A stretch of DNA of 14,716 nt from JAKJEP01 sp964580995 (GTDB taxonomy: Bacteria > Planctomycetota > Phycisphaerae > Sedimentisphaerales > SM23-30), in assembly GCA_964580995.1 (NCBI GenBank), contig CAZOMV010000126.1:1-14716 (forward strand), given 5' to 3'. A program made the translations under genes and the position numbers. The notes beneath the pieces were generated by a model. It was given only the letters and a program-made list of their open reading frames with translations, searched no databases and had not been told where the DNA came from. This document shows positions 6,985-14,398 of this stretch, one piece after another. How positions within the stretch are numbered: the stretch's first letter is position 1; each line of letters starts with the position of its first letter.

Positions 6985-8022
6985 ATGAATCGTTATTTGT
7001 CTGTTCCCCAAAATATAGTGAATATTTTTATTCTGCTTCCGATTTGGGTATTATCCACCTCCTGTTACGCGGAAAGGCCGGAGAATCCCCAACTTGTCAA
7101 GCTGCCCTTCAGTTTTACCGGCGGTATGGAAAATACCCCGGTGATCTATAAAGGCCAGCCGCTGCTGGTCAATAATCGCCGGGCCTTGAACACGAAGGCG
7201 GCAGATTTTTATCTTTTTATAGAAGACTTGCGCAGCGGGCAGGAGATATGCCGGTTCGGCGAAGGGTTTTCGTTTGTCAGCGGTTTTGTCAATGGGGAGG
7301 AGATGAATGTCTTTGCCACGGAAAACACCGATGACGACTGGACGCACGATATCTATCGGTTTTCCTCTACCGATTTGCAAAACTGGAAAAAGGAGCTGGT
7401 CATCCCGCGCAAGCCGGGGGCGCATCTTTTTAATGCTTCCGTTTGCCGCGATGAGCAGGGGTATGTGATGGCTTATGAGTCCAATTTGCCGGTGCAGTGG
7501 TGTTTTCGATTTGCGCGGTCCAGTGACCTTTCGCAATGGAAGGATGTGGAGGGGATCGAATTTGCTGACCTGGCGGAACAAACCGCCTGTGGAAATCCCA
7601 CCCTTCGCTATATCCAACCGTACTATTACATGATCTACGGCGGCTGGCGCTGGAAAGGGCCGGGCGTTCATTACCAATATGAACTGGATTCTACTAAATA
7701 TGTAACCTTTCTCGCCCGTTCCAAAGATTTGTCAGTTTGGGAACTAAGTCCCACCCGCAAGCCCATGCTCGATCCGGAACCGGGTGAGATGATTAACAAT
7801 ACCGATGCCGATCTGTTTGAGTATGAGGGCCGGACCTATATTTACTACGCTACGGGAAATCAATGGGATAAAGGCACAATCCGGGTGGCCATGTATGACG
7901 GGCCGATGAAAGAGATGTTCGAAAAGTATTTCCCCGCCGGCTGCGAAACCATCCGATTCGACGCCCGAGAGGGTAAGTATATCTATCCGGAATCCTATCA
8001 TCACAAAATCGAAAAAGAATAG
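6985..8022 (+). CDS. Exported stand-alone five-bladed beta-propeller, GH43/GH117-like
   Basis: A 345-residue protein from the ATG at 6985, with a signal peptide ending at CYA near residue 29. The rest is one propeller with five blade-like units, starting at MENTPVIYKG (48), SFVSGFVNGEEM (96), FNASVCRDEQG (149), GNPTLRYIQPYYY (203) and NNTDADLFEYEG (271). Three outer-strand motifs of the type SxDLxxW recur at about 128, 179 and 246, as in GH43, GH32 and GH117 propellers. The usual blade-I Asp-Pro of GH43 is not present; ENTP is found instead. Conserved acids shared with the fucosidase-fused copy are Glu49, Glu113, Asp116-118, Asp274 and Asp276. It is either a glycosidase of an unassigned clan-J/F-like family or a glycan-binding propeller. 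It sits 12 bp before the transporter gene. Confidence 0.82.
   Translation: MNRYLSVPQNIVNIFILLPIWVLSTSCYAERPENPQLVKLPFSFTGGMENTPVIYKGQPLLVNNRRALNTKAADFYLFIEDLRSGQEICRFGEGFSFVSGFVNGEEMNVFATENTDDDWTHDIYRFSSTDLQNWKKELVIPRKPGAHLFNASVCRDEQGYVMAYESNLPVQWCFRFARSSDLSQWKDVEGIEFADLAEQTACGNPTLRYIQPYYYMIYGGWRWKGPGVHYQYELDSTKYVTFLARSKDLSVWELSPTRKPMLDPEPGEMINNTDADLFEYEGRTYIYYATGNQWDKGTIRVAMYDGPMKEMFEKYFPAGCETIRFDAREGKYIYPESYHHKIEKE
7084..7989 (+). repeat. Propeller-domain duplication, copy B (stand-alone gene)
   Basis: Direct-orientation partner of 3477-4388. The similarity starts about six codons after the predicted signal-peptide cleavage site, so copy A corresponds to the mature protein without its export signal. 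Copy B lacks two single residues found in copy A (one in the GG-W segment, one near the C-terminus). Confidence 0.9.
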
Positions 8023-8034
8023 TCAGGAGCATTT

Positions 8035-9711
8035 ATGCAGGCTATGCAGTTAAATATTGAACCAGTGGATATGGCGATTGTTGTTGCTTATCTGGTTGGT
8101 ATTGTGGCGGTAGGATGTTGGGCGGGCTTACGAAAACGGAAACAGCACAGCAGCGGCCGGGATTATTTCCTGGCGGGGGGCAAACTTGGCTGGGCGGTAA
8201 TCGGATTGGCATTATTTTCGACTAATATTTCTACCGTGCATCTGGTGAGCCTAGCCCAGGAGGGGTATCTTAATGGTCTGGCGTATGGTAATTTCGAATG
8301 GATGGCCGCCTTTACACTTATCGCGTTAGCATTATTTTTTGCTCCTTTTTACATACGATCCAAAGTTACCACTCTGCCAGATTTTCTGGAAAAACGATAT
8401 GATCATTATTGTCGAGATTGGCTGGCGATTTTATCCATTGTATCCGCCATTTTCATTCATATTGGCGGCTCGCTGTATGCGGGTGCAGTAGTACTTCGCG
8501 GGCTTTTTGGATTCGATATTATGACGAGCATTATTTCCATCTCCATACTAACCGGCCTGTACACAATCGTTGGAGGGCTAATGGCGGTAGTAGTCACCGA
8601 GTCTATCCAGACTGTAATTATGGTATTAGGGGCCGTTTGTGTTACCGGCATCGGGCTATGGAAAATTGGCGGCTGGGAAGGCCTGACCGCCAATGTGGAA
8701 CCTGTCAAGTTAACGATGCTCCGGTCTGCCAGCGATGCTTCGCATTTGCCGTGGTACTCGGTATTTCTAGGCTACCCTATCATCGGCCTTTGGTACTGGT
8801 GTGCAGACCAAACCATTGTACAGCGGGTACTGGGGGCTCGGGATGAGAATCATGCCCGTGTAGGGCCGATTTTTGCCGGTTTCATTAAAATCTTGCCGGT
8901 ATTCATTTTTGTTCTGCCCGGTGTGATTTGTGCCGGCCTTATTCATCAGGGAACCTTGCCCAATGAGATAAAAGATTCATCGGATACGTATGCGTTTATG
9001 ATAACCCACCTTTTACCAGTCGGACTGAAAGGCGTTGTCGCCGCGTCGCTACTGGCCGCTCTGATGAGTACGGTATCAGGAGCATTGAATTCCATCGCAA
9101 CCCTTTTTAGCCACGATATCTATAAACGCTGGAAGCCGGAAACCTCAGACAAAAAATTGGTGCGGATCGGGCAAATCGCAACTTTTGTCGGCATGGTTGC
9201 CGCTATCACCTGGTCGCCGTTCCTGAGCCGGTTTGAAAGTGTTTTCCAGGGATTAAGTGCTATGATCTGCTACATTGCCCCGCCGATTACCGTAGTATTT
9301 GTTGGGGGAATTTCCTGGCGAAAAGCATCCTCCGCCGGTGCCCGAGCCGCCCTCTATATCGGATCGTTCCTGGGTTTTCTGGTATTTATTATTGACTGGT
9401 TTAAAGTGAATAAAGGATTGTTCAACTGGCTCAATAATCACATCCCTACCCTGTCCGGTTTATGGCAACTATGGCAAAGATACGATATCCCCTTCATGAT
9501 GATGACTTTCTATCTGTTCCTGGCTTGTTCGATAATCCTCATCGTTGGTTCACTTATCAAACCGCATCAACACACAGAACAAAGCCGTCAGTTAGTCTGG
9601 TCCCATCCCCTGGAAACCCTGCAAAGCCCCGGCTGGAGAGGGTTCGGCAACTATAAATTCCTCGCCTGCCTGCTGTTTTTGATTATGATATTTTTGTACA
9701 TTATATTTTGA
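8035..9711 (+). CDS. Sodium:solute symporter (SSS/SLC5 family), probable fucose or fucoside importer
   Basis: A 558-residue inner-membrane protein with about 13-14 hydrophobic helices. The N-terminus has the SSS signature: a first helix at 12-31, then GRDYFLAGGKLGW (about 42-54) and LALFSTNISTVHLVSLAQEGY. The TM8-type Na+-site region appears as SLLAALMSTVSGALNSIATLFSHDIYKRW (quoted in part: LMSTVSGALNS), with small and hydroxyl residues where the family binds sodium. A long cytoplasmic loop and an extra C-terminal helix follow. AGGAG at 8025-8029 precedes the ATG by 5 bp; an ATG two codons later is possible. It is the last gene of the cluster and the only transporter in it, so it most likely imports the monosaccharide released by the exported enzymes. 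Its relatives carry glucose, galactose, sialic acid, proline and others, so the substrate is inferred. Confidence 0.9.
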   Translation: MQAMQLNIEPVDMAIVVAYLVGIVAVGCWAGLRKRKQHSSGRDYFLAGGKLGWAVIGLALFSTNISTVHLVSLAQEGYLNGLAYGNFEWMAAFTLIALALFFAPFYIRSKVTTLPDFLEKRYDHYCRDWLAILSIVSAIFIHIGGSLYAGAVVLRGLFGFDIMTSIISISILTGLYTIVGGLMAVVVTESIQTVIMVLGAVCVTGIGLWKIGGWEGLTANVEPVKLTMLRSASDASHLPWYSVFLGYPIIGLWYWCADQTIVQRVLGARDENHARVGPIFAGFIKILPVFIFVLPGVICAGLIHQGTLPNEIKDSSDTYAFMITHLLPVGLKGVVAASLLAALMSTVSGALNSIATLFSHDIYKRWKPETSDKKLVRIGQIATFVGMVAAITWSPFLSRFESVFQGLSAMICYIAPPITVVFVGGISWRKASSAGARAALYIGSFLGFLVFIIDWFKVNKGLFNWLNNHIPTLSGLWQLWQRYDIPFMMMTFYLFLACSIILIVGSLIKPHQHTEQSRQLVWSHPLETLQSPGWRGFGNYKFLACLLFLIMIFLYIIF

Positions 9712-9967
9712 TTAAAAACCTACAATTATGATTGTAAATAACCTCGATACTATGAGTCTGTTGCACACTTTCGATACCCTACGCCTCCTAACGGGGATTA
9801 CGCAAATTCTTAACGCCGGTTTCTACGTGCGGAGGGATTTGCTATCAAAACACTTACGGAAATATCAGAAAGTTTTAGGAATATATTATTTAATTTTGTA
9901 ATCCCGAATACTAAAATTAATGTCGAGCTAATCCGAGCCTGTGCCAGCATCGAGAAAGGAGATTGTT
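9712..9967. other. AT-rich intergenic spacer between the glycan cluster and the recombinase gene
   Basis: No gene is evident in these 256 bp. Just after the transporter stop a small perfect palindrome, TACAAT-TATG-ATTGTA (9721-9736), could fold but is not followed by a T-run on the plus strand, so it is a poor terminator. GGGATTAC (9794-9801) recurs inverted as GTAATCCC (9898-9905). The spacer is a reasonable place for recombinase arm or core sites, but no direct-repeat attachment pair was found. Confidence 0.4.
9955..9961 (+). promoter_or_regulatory. Ribosome binding site that sets the recombinase start
   Basis: AAAGGAG lies 6 bp before the ATG at 9968 and supports that start over the upstream in-frame GTG at 9941. 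Confidence 0.7.
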
Positions 9968-11169
9968 ATGAAAAAGCTGGTAAGGCTATGGAAGAGACCA
10001 TCACAGGATGGTCAAAAATACACGTACTATCTGATTTATTATGATGTAGATGGGCGTAGGAAACAGAAGGCACTGGGCCATGCTGACAAACGAAAAGCGG
10101 AAAATCAGTGTACTCAACTGGCCAGAGAATTGCGTATGAACAAGGTTGAAGTCGGTTCCATAAAACTGAGCGAGTTTATGGAAGACTGCTTGAACCGTAC
10201 CCGAGGCCAGGTTAGGGAGAACACGTATCTGGAGTATGATTCGGCGATGAAACAGTTCATTGAAGTAATTGGCAATATCGACTACCGCAACATCCGGCAT
10301 GAACACGGCGAACGCTTTATCCAGACATGCCTGGATGGCGGCAATCGACCTGCTACCGTTGCCAAAAAGATTGGATCCCTGAAGCGACTGTTCCAATTGG
10401 CAGTAGAACGCGGACAACTGGAGGATAATCCCTTCCGGCATGTTCGCAAACCCAAAACAACCCAGCGAGCTATTCATACCTTCCGTGACAAGGAATGTGC
10501 CTGTATGGTGCAAGCGGCTAGGCAAACACAGATTGGCACCCCGTTCCGTTGGGACATCTTCATTCTTACTGCCCTGTCCACCGGGATGCGGCGTGGTGAA
10601 TTGCTCAATACTATTTGGCAGGACATTGATTTTGCGGGCCGTAAGATTCATATCTCGCCAAAATCAGGCAGTGAATCCACTTGGGAATGGAGTATTAAGG
10701 ACTCTGATCATCGCGAAGTCCCTTTAACCAATGAAGTAGCTCATCTGCTGGCGGAACATCGGCTGGTGCAATCGCAGGCAAATCCTTACGTCTTTGTGCC
10801 AACCTGCCGCTATGGGTATATTCAGAATCTCCGGCGACAAGACAAGTGGTCTCAGCGTAAAGGACTCTGCCCGGTAAGTAATTTTCGGTACCAGTTCAAA
10901 AGTATAATGAAGAAAGCAGGTATTGAAAAAGTGAGTTTCACGATTTACGGCGCACTTGTTTAACGAATTGGTTAGCCAACGGGCTCAGTGAATTCGATGT
11001 TATGACTATGGCAGGGCACGCCTCGTTTGAAACTACACGACGTTTTTACTTGGCGGTCCGCAGTGACCTTTTGGACCGGGCCAGGAAGGCAAGTTCTATA
11101 GCGTTAAAGTCAATTTCTGTTGATAAACGGTTGCAGGTAAATCCTAGAAACAGCTATAAAAAAGCATGA
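9968..11169 (+). pseudogene. Tyrosine recombinase/integrase, frameshifted before the HxxR box
   Basis: The first frame (ATG 9968 to TAA 10963) encodes an N-terminal DNA-binding region, a SAM-like core-binding domain (about 50-150) and the start of the catalytic domain with the first catalytic Arg in STGMRRGELL and a Lys near IKDSDHREVPL. It then ends in a nonsense tail, FTIYGALV. The other frame, open from about 10939 to TGA 11167-11169, resumes as HDLRRTCLTNWLANGLSEFD, then MAGHASFETTRRFYLAVR. It supplies the HxxR, GHxS and Tyr nucleophile, plus a tail like that of planctomycete integrases. One missing base, or loss of one copy of a tandem CACGATT, would explain the break and restore about 400 residues, a normal length. 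As read, the protein lacks its nucleophile and is inactive. A sequencing or assembly error is the alternative. Confidence 0.88.
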
Positions 11170-11232
11170 TGCTCATAAGTAATTTACCCTCAAATAGTTT
11201 CAAAGTTGCTGGCACAGGTCTTCGATCGATTG

Positions 11233-11890
11233 TAAGCCAGGGCCACTCGTTGGCGACGAAGATCCAGGCCTCCAGGGTCATGGCCGGGCCAAGGCGGAGG
11301 TCCGGCTGGTCGTCCACGATAATCTGGTCGTCGCAGCCGTCAAAATACAGGCCGTTGCCGACCCGGCCGGGAACGGAGAGGGCGCCGGTGTTTTGGCCGT
11401 GATGGCCCAGTCCCGAGGCGTCGGAGACGAGTGGGCCGGCGGTTTCGTCGAGAGTCCAGTGGCACAGGAGGTTGTCGACGGAGACCGACTGCAGGGCGAA
11501 TTCGCTTGCGATTTCGTCGGGCGACAAGGTTCGGCCGTAGATCTTGATCTCGTCGAGCGTTCCCCGCATCCACTGGTTGAAGTCGGGGATGTGCCCGATC
11601 CGGAGGGGCTCGCTGGAGATCGTCACCGGCGTCCCGGCGGCGGCCAAGGCGTTGGACTCGGCGCCGTTGAGATAGACCCGCATGGTCGCACCATCATAGG
11701 TGGCGGCGACATGGTTCCATGCGTCAAACCGGATGGGCTGTGAGGAGGCCGGGCCAACCCAGCTTCCCGGTGCGCCATCGAAACTGTTCATCACGCGGCT
11801 GTCACCGATCCAAAAGTAATCGTTGATCGCACCGCCGGTCTGGCCTTTGAGGACGATCGGCAAGGCGCCGTAGGGGCTGTGCATGAATTC
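11233..11890 (-). pseudogene. Fragment of a LamG/concanavalin-A-like repeat protein, truncated at both ends
   Basis: Read on the minus strand, this GC-rich piece encodes most of one LamG-like jelly roll and half of a second. The first begins mid-domain at GALPIVLKGQTGG, continues with FDAWNHVAATYDGATMRVYLNG, RIGHIP and GTLDEIKIYGRTLSPDEI. The second starts at LLCHWTLDETAG, DASGLGHHGQ, NGLYFDGCDDQIIVDDQPDL and stops after MTLEAWIFVANEWPW. The open frame runs on to a stop at 11144-11146, overlapping the recombinase 3' end, but residues beyond the WPW no longer look like LamG. There is no start codon with a ribosome binding site and no export signal. Such repeats occur in large secreted or surface proteins of planctomycetes that bind glycans. 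This is a remnant left after recombination; boundaries are approximate. Confidence 0.75.
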
Positions 11891-12365
11891 GCGGACGGTG
11901 ATGAATTGCAGTTTGCTCAGACCGGAGGGGATAAGGCCAATAACCGGCCCCGCCGGTTTTGTTCGGATCACCGACATGGTCAACAACTTCGGCTGCAAAG
12001 TGGACCAGGCAACGGAAAACTCTTTTCCCGACGATATCGCCCCACGGATCGTCTCGATCTTCTGTGCCGGCAATATGCATGAATACAACCATGTCGTGGA
12101 CGCCACCACCGTCTGGCCGAATCCCGCCTTAATGGCCCGCGAAACGGCCCTTATCGCCCGTGCCGGTGACGATCCCCTTCAGTACCTCCGTAGCATGGCG
12201 GTGTTTCCGGACGGCAAATCGATGTTTCCCGCCGCTCCACAGGAATTCTTCGCTAGCATCTCCAACGAATACTTCACCGACTCCTGGCATATGCTCGGCC
12301 CATTCCTTCCGGTTTGGCACGTGCCTGGGACCGAAAAAAAGGCTTGGAAATGCTGTAAAGGATGA
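11883..12365 (+). pseudogene. Fragment of a lethal-factor-like gluzincin metallopeptidase
   Basis: The open frame holds the core of a zinc metallopeptidase. GNMHEYNHVVDATTVW contains an HExxH site (residues 66-70 counted from the ATG at 11883), and 55 residues after its first His comes PQEFFASISNEYF with Glu121 in the position of the third ligand. Anthrax lethal factor has the same arrangement: HEFGH followed about 50 residues later by EAEFFAE. ATLF-like domains also occur in many environmental bacteria. Clear homology runs only from about 11976 to 12290. Upstream it overlaps the minus-strand LamG fragment, and downstream the tail ending WKCCKG looks out of frame. No signal peptide, ribosome binding site or N-terminal domain is present, so I call it a remnant. 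Family assignment rests on motif spacing and is moderately sure; it is not evidence of a toxin. Confidence 0.6.
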
Positions 12366-12566
12366 AAATACACTAAAAAAGGGTAGGCGTAATGAGTAGG
12401 GTGCTGTATAATATTAGTAATATCGCCCGATAACGTAGTCAGGCGTGATTATCTGGGAAATGTCAGATATATGTTTGCGGGAAGTATAAACAAGCGAATT
12501 TCTCCAGCGATTCCAACAGAGACTATTTTTAGAAGTCGGCCATAAAAACGCCGCGATGGAGGTTAG
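12366..12566. other. Spacer with a consensus -10 box upstream of the ferritin-like gene
   Basis: This 201-bp AT-rich stretch has no supported gene. A perfect TATAAT at 12407-12412 lies about 155 bp before the ferritin-like start, but the -35 position (12384-12389) does not resemble TTGACA. A plus-strand frame of about 50 codons without a start codon ends at the TAA near 12545; I do not recognise it. Confidence 0.35.
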
Positions 12567-13061
12567 ATGACAAAAGGTCTTGAACATGCGATACGGATGG
12601 AACAGGATACCTGTCGTTTCTACCGGGACGCAAGCGAACGGGTGTCTGATGAACAAGGCCGCCGGCTGTTGAAGGCTTTGGCGGAAGAGGAGGAAAATCA
12701 TGAGCAATATCTCCTGCGGGGCGGATCCCAGAAAGAAGGGGAACTTCCGGAGGCCCCGCTGGAGAAAATCCGCGAGCTTTTCAAGGAATTTTTGAACCAG
12801 CAGGCGTCTGCCCTGTACCGCAACGTAGGTTTCAAAACCATCCTGACGGAGGCAATGGAACTAGAGGTCCAGAACCGGGATTACTATCTTCGGCAGAAAG
12901 CTCTAGCGGCGGATACCTGTCAGAAGCGGGTGTTTGAAATGCTGGCGGAATGGGAAGATCTTCATGTGAAGGTGCTCCAGATTTTGACGGAATATCTGGA
13001 TGCCCCCGAATCCCTACTGAAGGCGGCGGAACTTCTCTTTCATAGACGGCCAACATGCTAA
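12567..13061 (+). CDS. Ferritin-like di-iron protein (rubrerythrin-type four-helix bundle)
   Basis: A 164-residue cytoplasmic protein with the four-helix di-iron pattern of the rubrerythrin family. Glu12 sits in helix 1 (MEQDTCRFYRDA), E42-x-x-H45 in helix 2 (EEEENHEQYL), Glu98 or Glu100 in helix 3 (AMELEVQNRDYYLR) and E130-x-x-H133 in helix 4 (EWEDLHVKVL). Helices 1-2 and 3-4 are joined by a charged linker (about 50-68). There is no CxxC rubredoxin domain, so an external electron donor would be needed. Known relatives reduce peroxide or store and sense iron in anaerobes and microaerobes. GGAGG at 12558-12562 lies 4 bp before the ATG. It stands alone, unrelated to the sugar cluster, and probably has its own promoter. 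Family confident; precise reaction unknown. Confidence 0.85.
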   Translation: MTKGLEHAIRMEQDTCRFYRDASERVSDEQGRRLLKALAEEEENHEQYLLRGGSQKEGELPEAPLEKIRELFKEFLNQQASALYRNVGFKTILTEAMELEVQNRDYYLRQKALAADTCQKRVFEMLAEWEDLHVKVLQILTEYLDAPESLLKAAELLFHRRPTC

Positions 13062-13145
13062 GTGGGGAAATCGCCGCGGATGGCTCAGCAATGCGGCCTG
13101 TTGTGCTTTTTTGAAATCCAAGGATCGCAGTTTTACGGCATAATA

Positions 13146-13176
13146 CTTGTCAATTATGTAAATAAAAGCTGACAAG
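13146..13176. repeat. Perfect 7-bp inverted repeat (possible operator or hairpin)
   Basis: CTTGTCA and its exact complement TGACAAG are separated by a 17-base AT-rich loop. The right arm overlaps AAGG, the potential ribosome binding site of the 25-codon ORF beginning at 13180. Centre-to-centre spacing of 24 bp is close to two helical turns, which suits a dimeric regulator site. Chance occurrence is not excluded. Confidence 0.35.
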
Positions 13177-13179
13177 GAT

Positions 13180-13257
13180 ATGAACATGGCTACGCGAAAA
13201 ACCCCATATACAAACCCGATCTGGATAATCGTGAACGAAGGTGGAAATTTTAAATAG
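13180..13257 (+). CDS. Possible 25-residue small ORF
   Basis: An ATG (with a second ATG two codons later) opens 25 codons with the product ending IWIIVNEGGNFK. AAGG lies 3-6 bases before the first ATG and 9-12 before the second, which is better spaced. No family is recognised. The ORF ends 27 bp before the next gene, so it could be a leader peptide for that gene or simply noise. Confidence 0.2.
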   Translation: MNMATRKTPYTNPIWIIVNEGGNFK

Positions 13258-13284
13258 GAACACCAGAAAAAGAAGGACTTCTGT

Positions 13285-13953
13285 ATGAAACGGTTTGTTT
13301 TTGTATTTTGGCTATTTGGAATCCTGTATTCGCAAACGATTATGGCACATCAGCCCAGAATGGTTTCCGGCATTAGATTGAACCAGACAAATCCGATGAT
13401 GATCCATAAACCGGAAGTCTCCCAGGTATTCTACGGCGAGTTAACAGGGGAGCCGGACTATTATGCACTTTATTCGGAAACAGAATTTACTCTCTACCTT
13501 CAAATTTTGTCGCCAAAAATACAAAACACCGAGAAAGATTTCTCTGCGGAAGTCTCCAAGGGTATTCAGCAAGTCGGATTGTTAAATGGTCCCGATTCCA
13601 GTTGGACGGAGTTTTATGAACCTTTTGCCGGAGATGATTATTGGCGCGGGCCGGAATACCAAGAACCGCATGCCCAGGGGCAATACCTCATCAAAATCTA
13701 TAGCCCCGACAACAAGGGAAAATATGCATTGGTGGTGGGGCAGGTCGAATCTTTTCCGATAGAGGAGTGGGGCAAGTTGATTCTCGCGATGCCTCGCCTG
13801 AAAAGTTATTTTGGGAAATCCGTTTGGCTTTCGTTTTTCAATTTAATTGGTTTATTTTTTCTGGTATTGATAGCTTTTATTTTAGCCGTATTTCTTGGAA
13901 TACGACGGCTTATTAAAAGGGTAAGGAGAAAGAAGTTTTGTTCCAGTTCGTGA
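13285..13953 (+). CDS. Single-pass membrane-anchored extracytoplasmic protein of unknown function
   Basis: A 222-residue protein with a signal peptide (hydrophobic residues 4-15, cleavage after MAH or IMA near 21-22), an extracytoplasmic domain of about 155 residues, and a C-terminal membrane helix (about 182-207, LSFFNLIGLFFLVLIAFILA) followed by a strongly basic tail (RRLIKRVRRKK). This fixes the topology as outside domain with a short cytoplasmic tail. The domain has motifs such as SQVFYGELTGEPDYY, TEFTLYLQILSP and ALVVGQVESFP and looks like a beta-sandwich. I recall similar anonymous proteins in anaerobic bacteria and archaea but know no function. AAGGA at 13273-13277 lies 7 bp before the ATG. 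No clear functional partner is next to it. Confidence 0.75.
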   Translation: MKRFVFVFWLFGILYSQTIMAHQPRMVSGIRLNQTNPMMIHKPEVSQVFYGELTGEPDYYALYSETEFTLYLQILSPKIQNTEKDFSAEVSKGIQQVGLLNGPDSSWTEFYEPFAGDDYWRGPEYQEPHAQGQYLIKIYSPDNKGKYALVVGQVESFPIEEWGKLILAMPRLKSYFGKSVWLSFFNLIGLFFLVLIAFILAVFLGIRRLIKRVRRKKFCSSS

Positions 13954-14398
13954 AAGCTTCTTAAACGTCAGCAGCATTTTATGGTACGAATATGTTCTAT
14001 GGGGTATCCATTGGTACCACGAGGAAAACAACAAGGGTACGTACCTGCGGTTGGCGAAACGCTCCTAAGCCTTGAAATAAGCAAGAGTTGTGCTTTCTTG
14101 CGGCTTGCGGTTGTTGAGATCGTTTGGTAGTTTCCTAGATGTTCGAAATGCAGTTTAATTCATGAGTGTGCAGATCGTCATTACCTTCGGGAAAAGGTTG
14201 ACAGACAAAATCACGATCTAAATGGGAAATCCCGGACCACTTGTAAAATTTGTGTTTGGGGAATTACTTGGCTGAGATTTCTTCGAGACAAAACTGAAAT
14301 CTTGATTTTGCAAGACAGGTTTGATATCCTGTTGCGAATGAGGCTTAGCGGTGTAGCTGAGCAAGGATGTACTGTATTATTTGGGAAGGCACAGGTCG
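13954..14398. other. 445-bp stretch without a supported gene
   Basis: Short frames exist on both strands (for example ATG 13999 to TAG 14130, 43 codons) but none has a ribosome binding site, recognisable motif or export signal. No tRNA fold, terminator with T-run, or repeat array was found. It may contain decayed coding DNA or an unrecognised non-coding RNA. Confidence 0.4.

Larger units (their letters stand above)
13062..13284. other. Intergenic spacer with inverted repeat and a 25-codon ORF
   Basis: GCCGC (13073-13077) and GCGGC (13093-13097) could pair, and six T residues follow at 13107-13112; with a 9-base gap between them this is only a weak terminator candidate for the ferritin-like gene. 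A perfect inverted repeat, CTTGTCA (13146-13152) and TGACAAG (13170-13176), lies ahead of a short ORF (ATG 13180 to TAG 13257). Nothing else recognisable. Confidence 0.4.

Noticed and set aside
7051..7677. Minus-strand ORF of 208 codons opposite the propeller gene
   Set aside because: It is a long antisense shadow; the same shadow appears opposite the paralogous copy near 3537-3740, as expected from duplicated coding DNA.
9721..9736. Palindrome TACAAT-TATG-ATTGTA after the transporter as a terminator
   Set aside because: The stem is six AT-rich base pairs and no T-run follows on the plus strand.
9941..9967. GTG at 9941 as the recombinase start
   Set aside because: The ATG at 9968 has AAAGGAG six bases upstream and starts a typical integrase N-terminus.
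10931..10963. Programmed ribosomal frameshift in the recombinase
   Set aside because: No classical slippery heptamer, stem-loop or upstream Shine-Dalgarno-like stimulator is evident, and a simple indel at a tandem repeat explains the break.
9968..11169. Integron-type integrase with gene cassettes behind it
   Set aside because: The extra IntI-specific segment is not apparent between catalytic boxes, and the downstream fragments lack attC-like folded sites.
12414..12707. Minus-strand ORF of 97 codons
   Set aside because: It begins inside the well-supported ferritin-like gene, has no recognisable motif and no ribosome binding site.
13999..14130. 43-codon plus-strand ORF in the 445-bp spacer
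   Set aside because: No ribosome binding site, no known motif, and length is within chance expectation.
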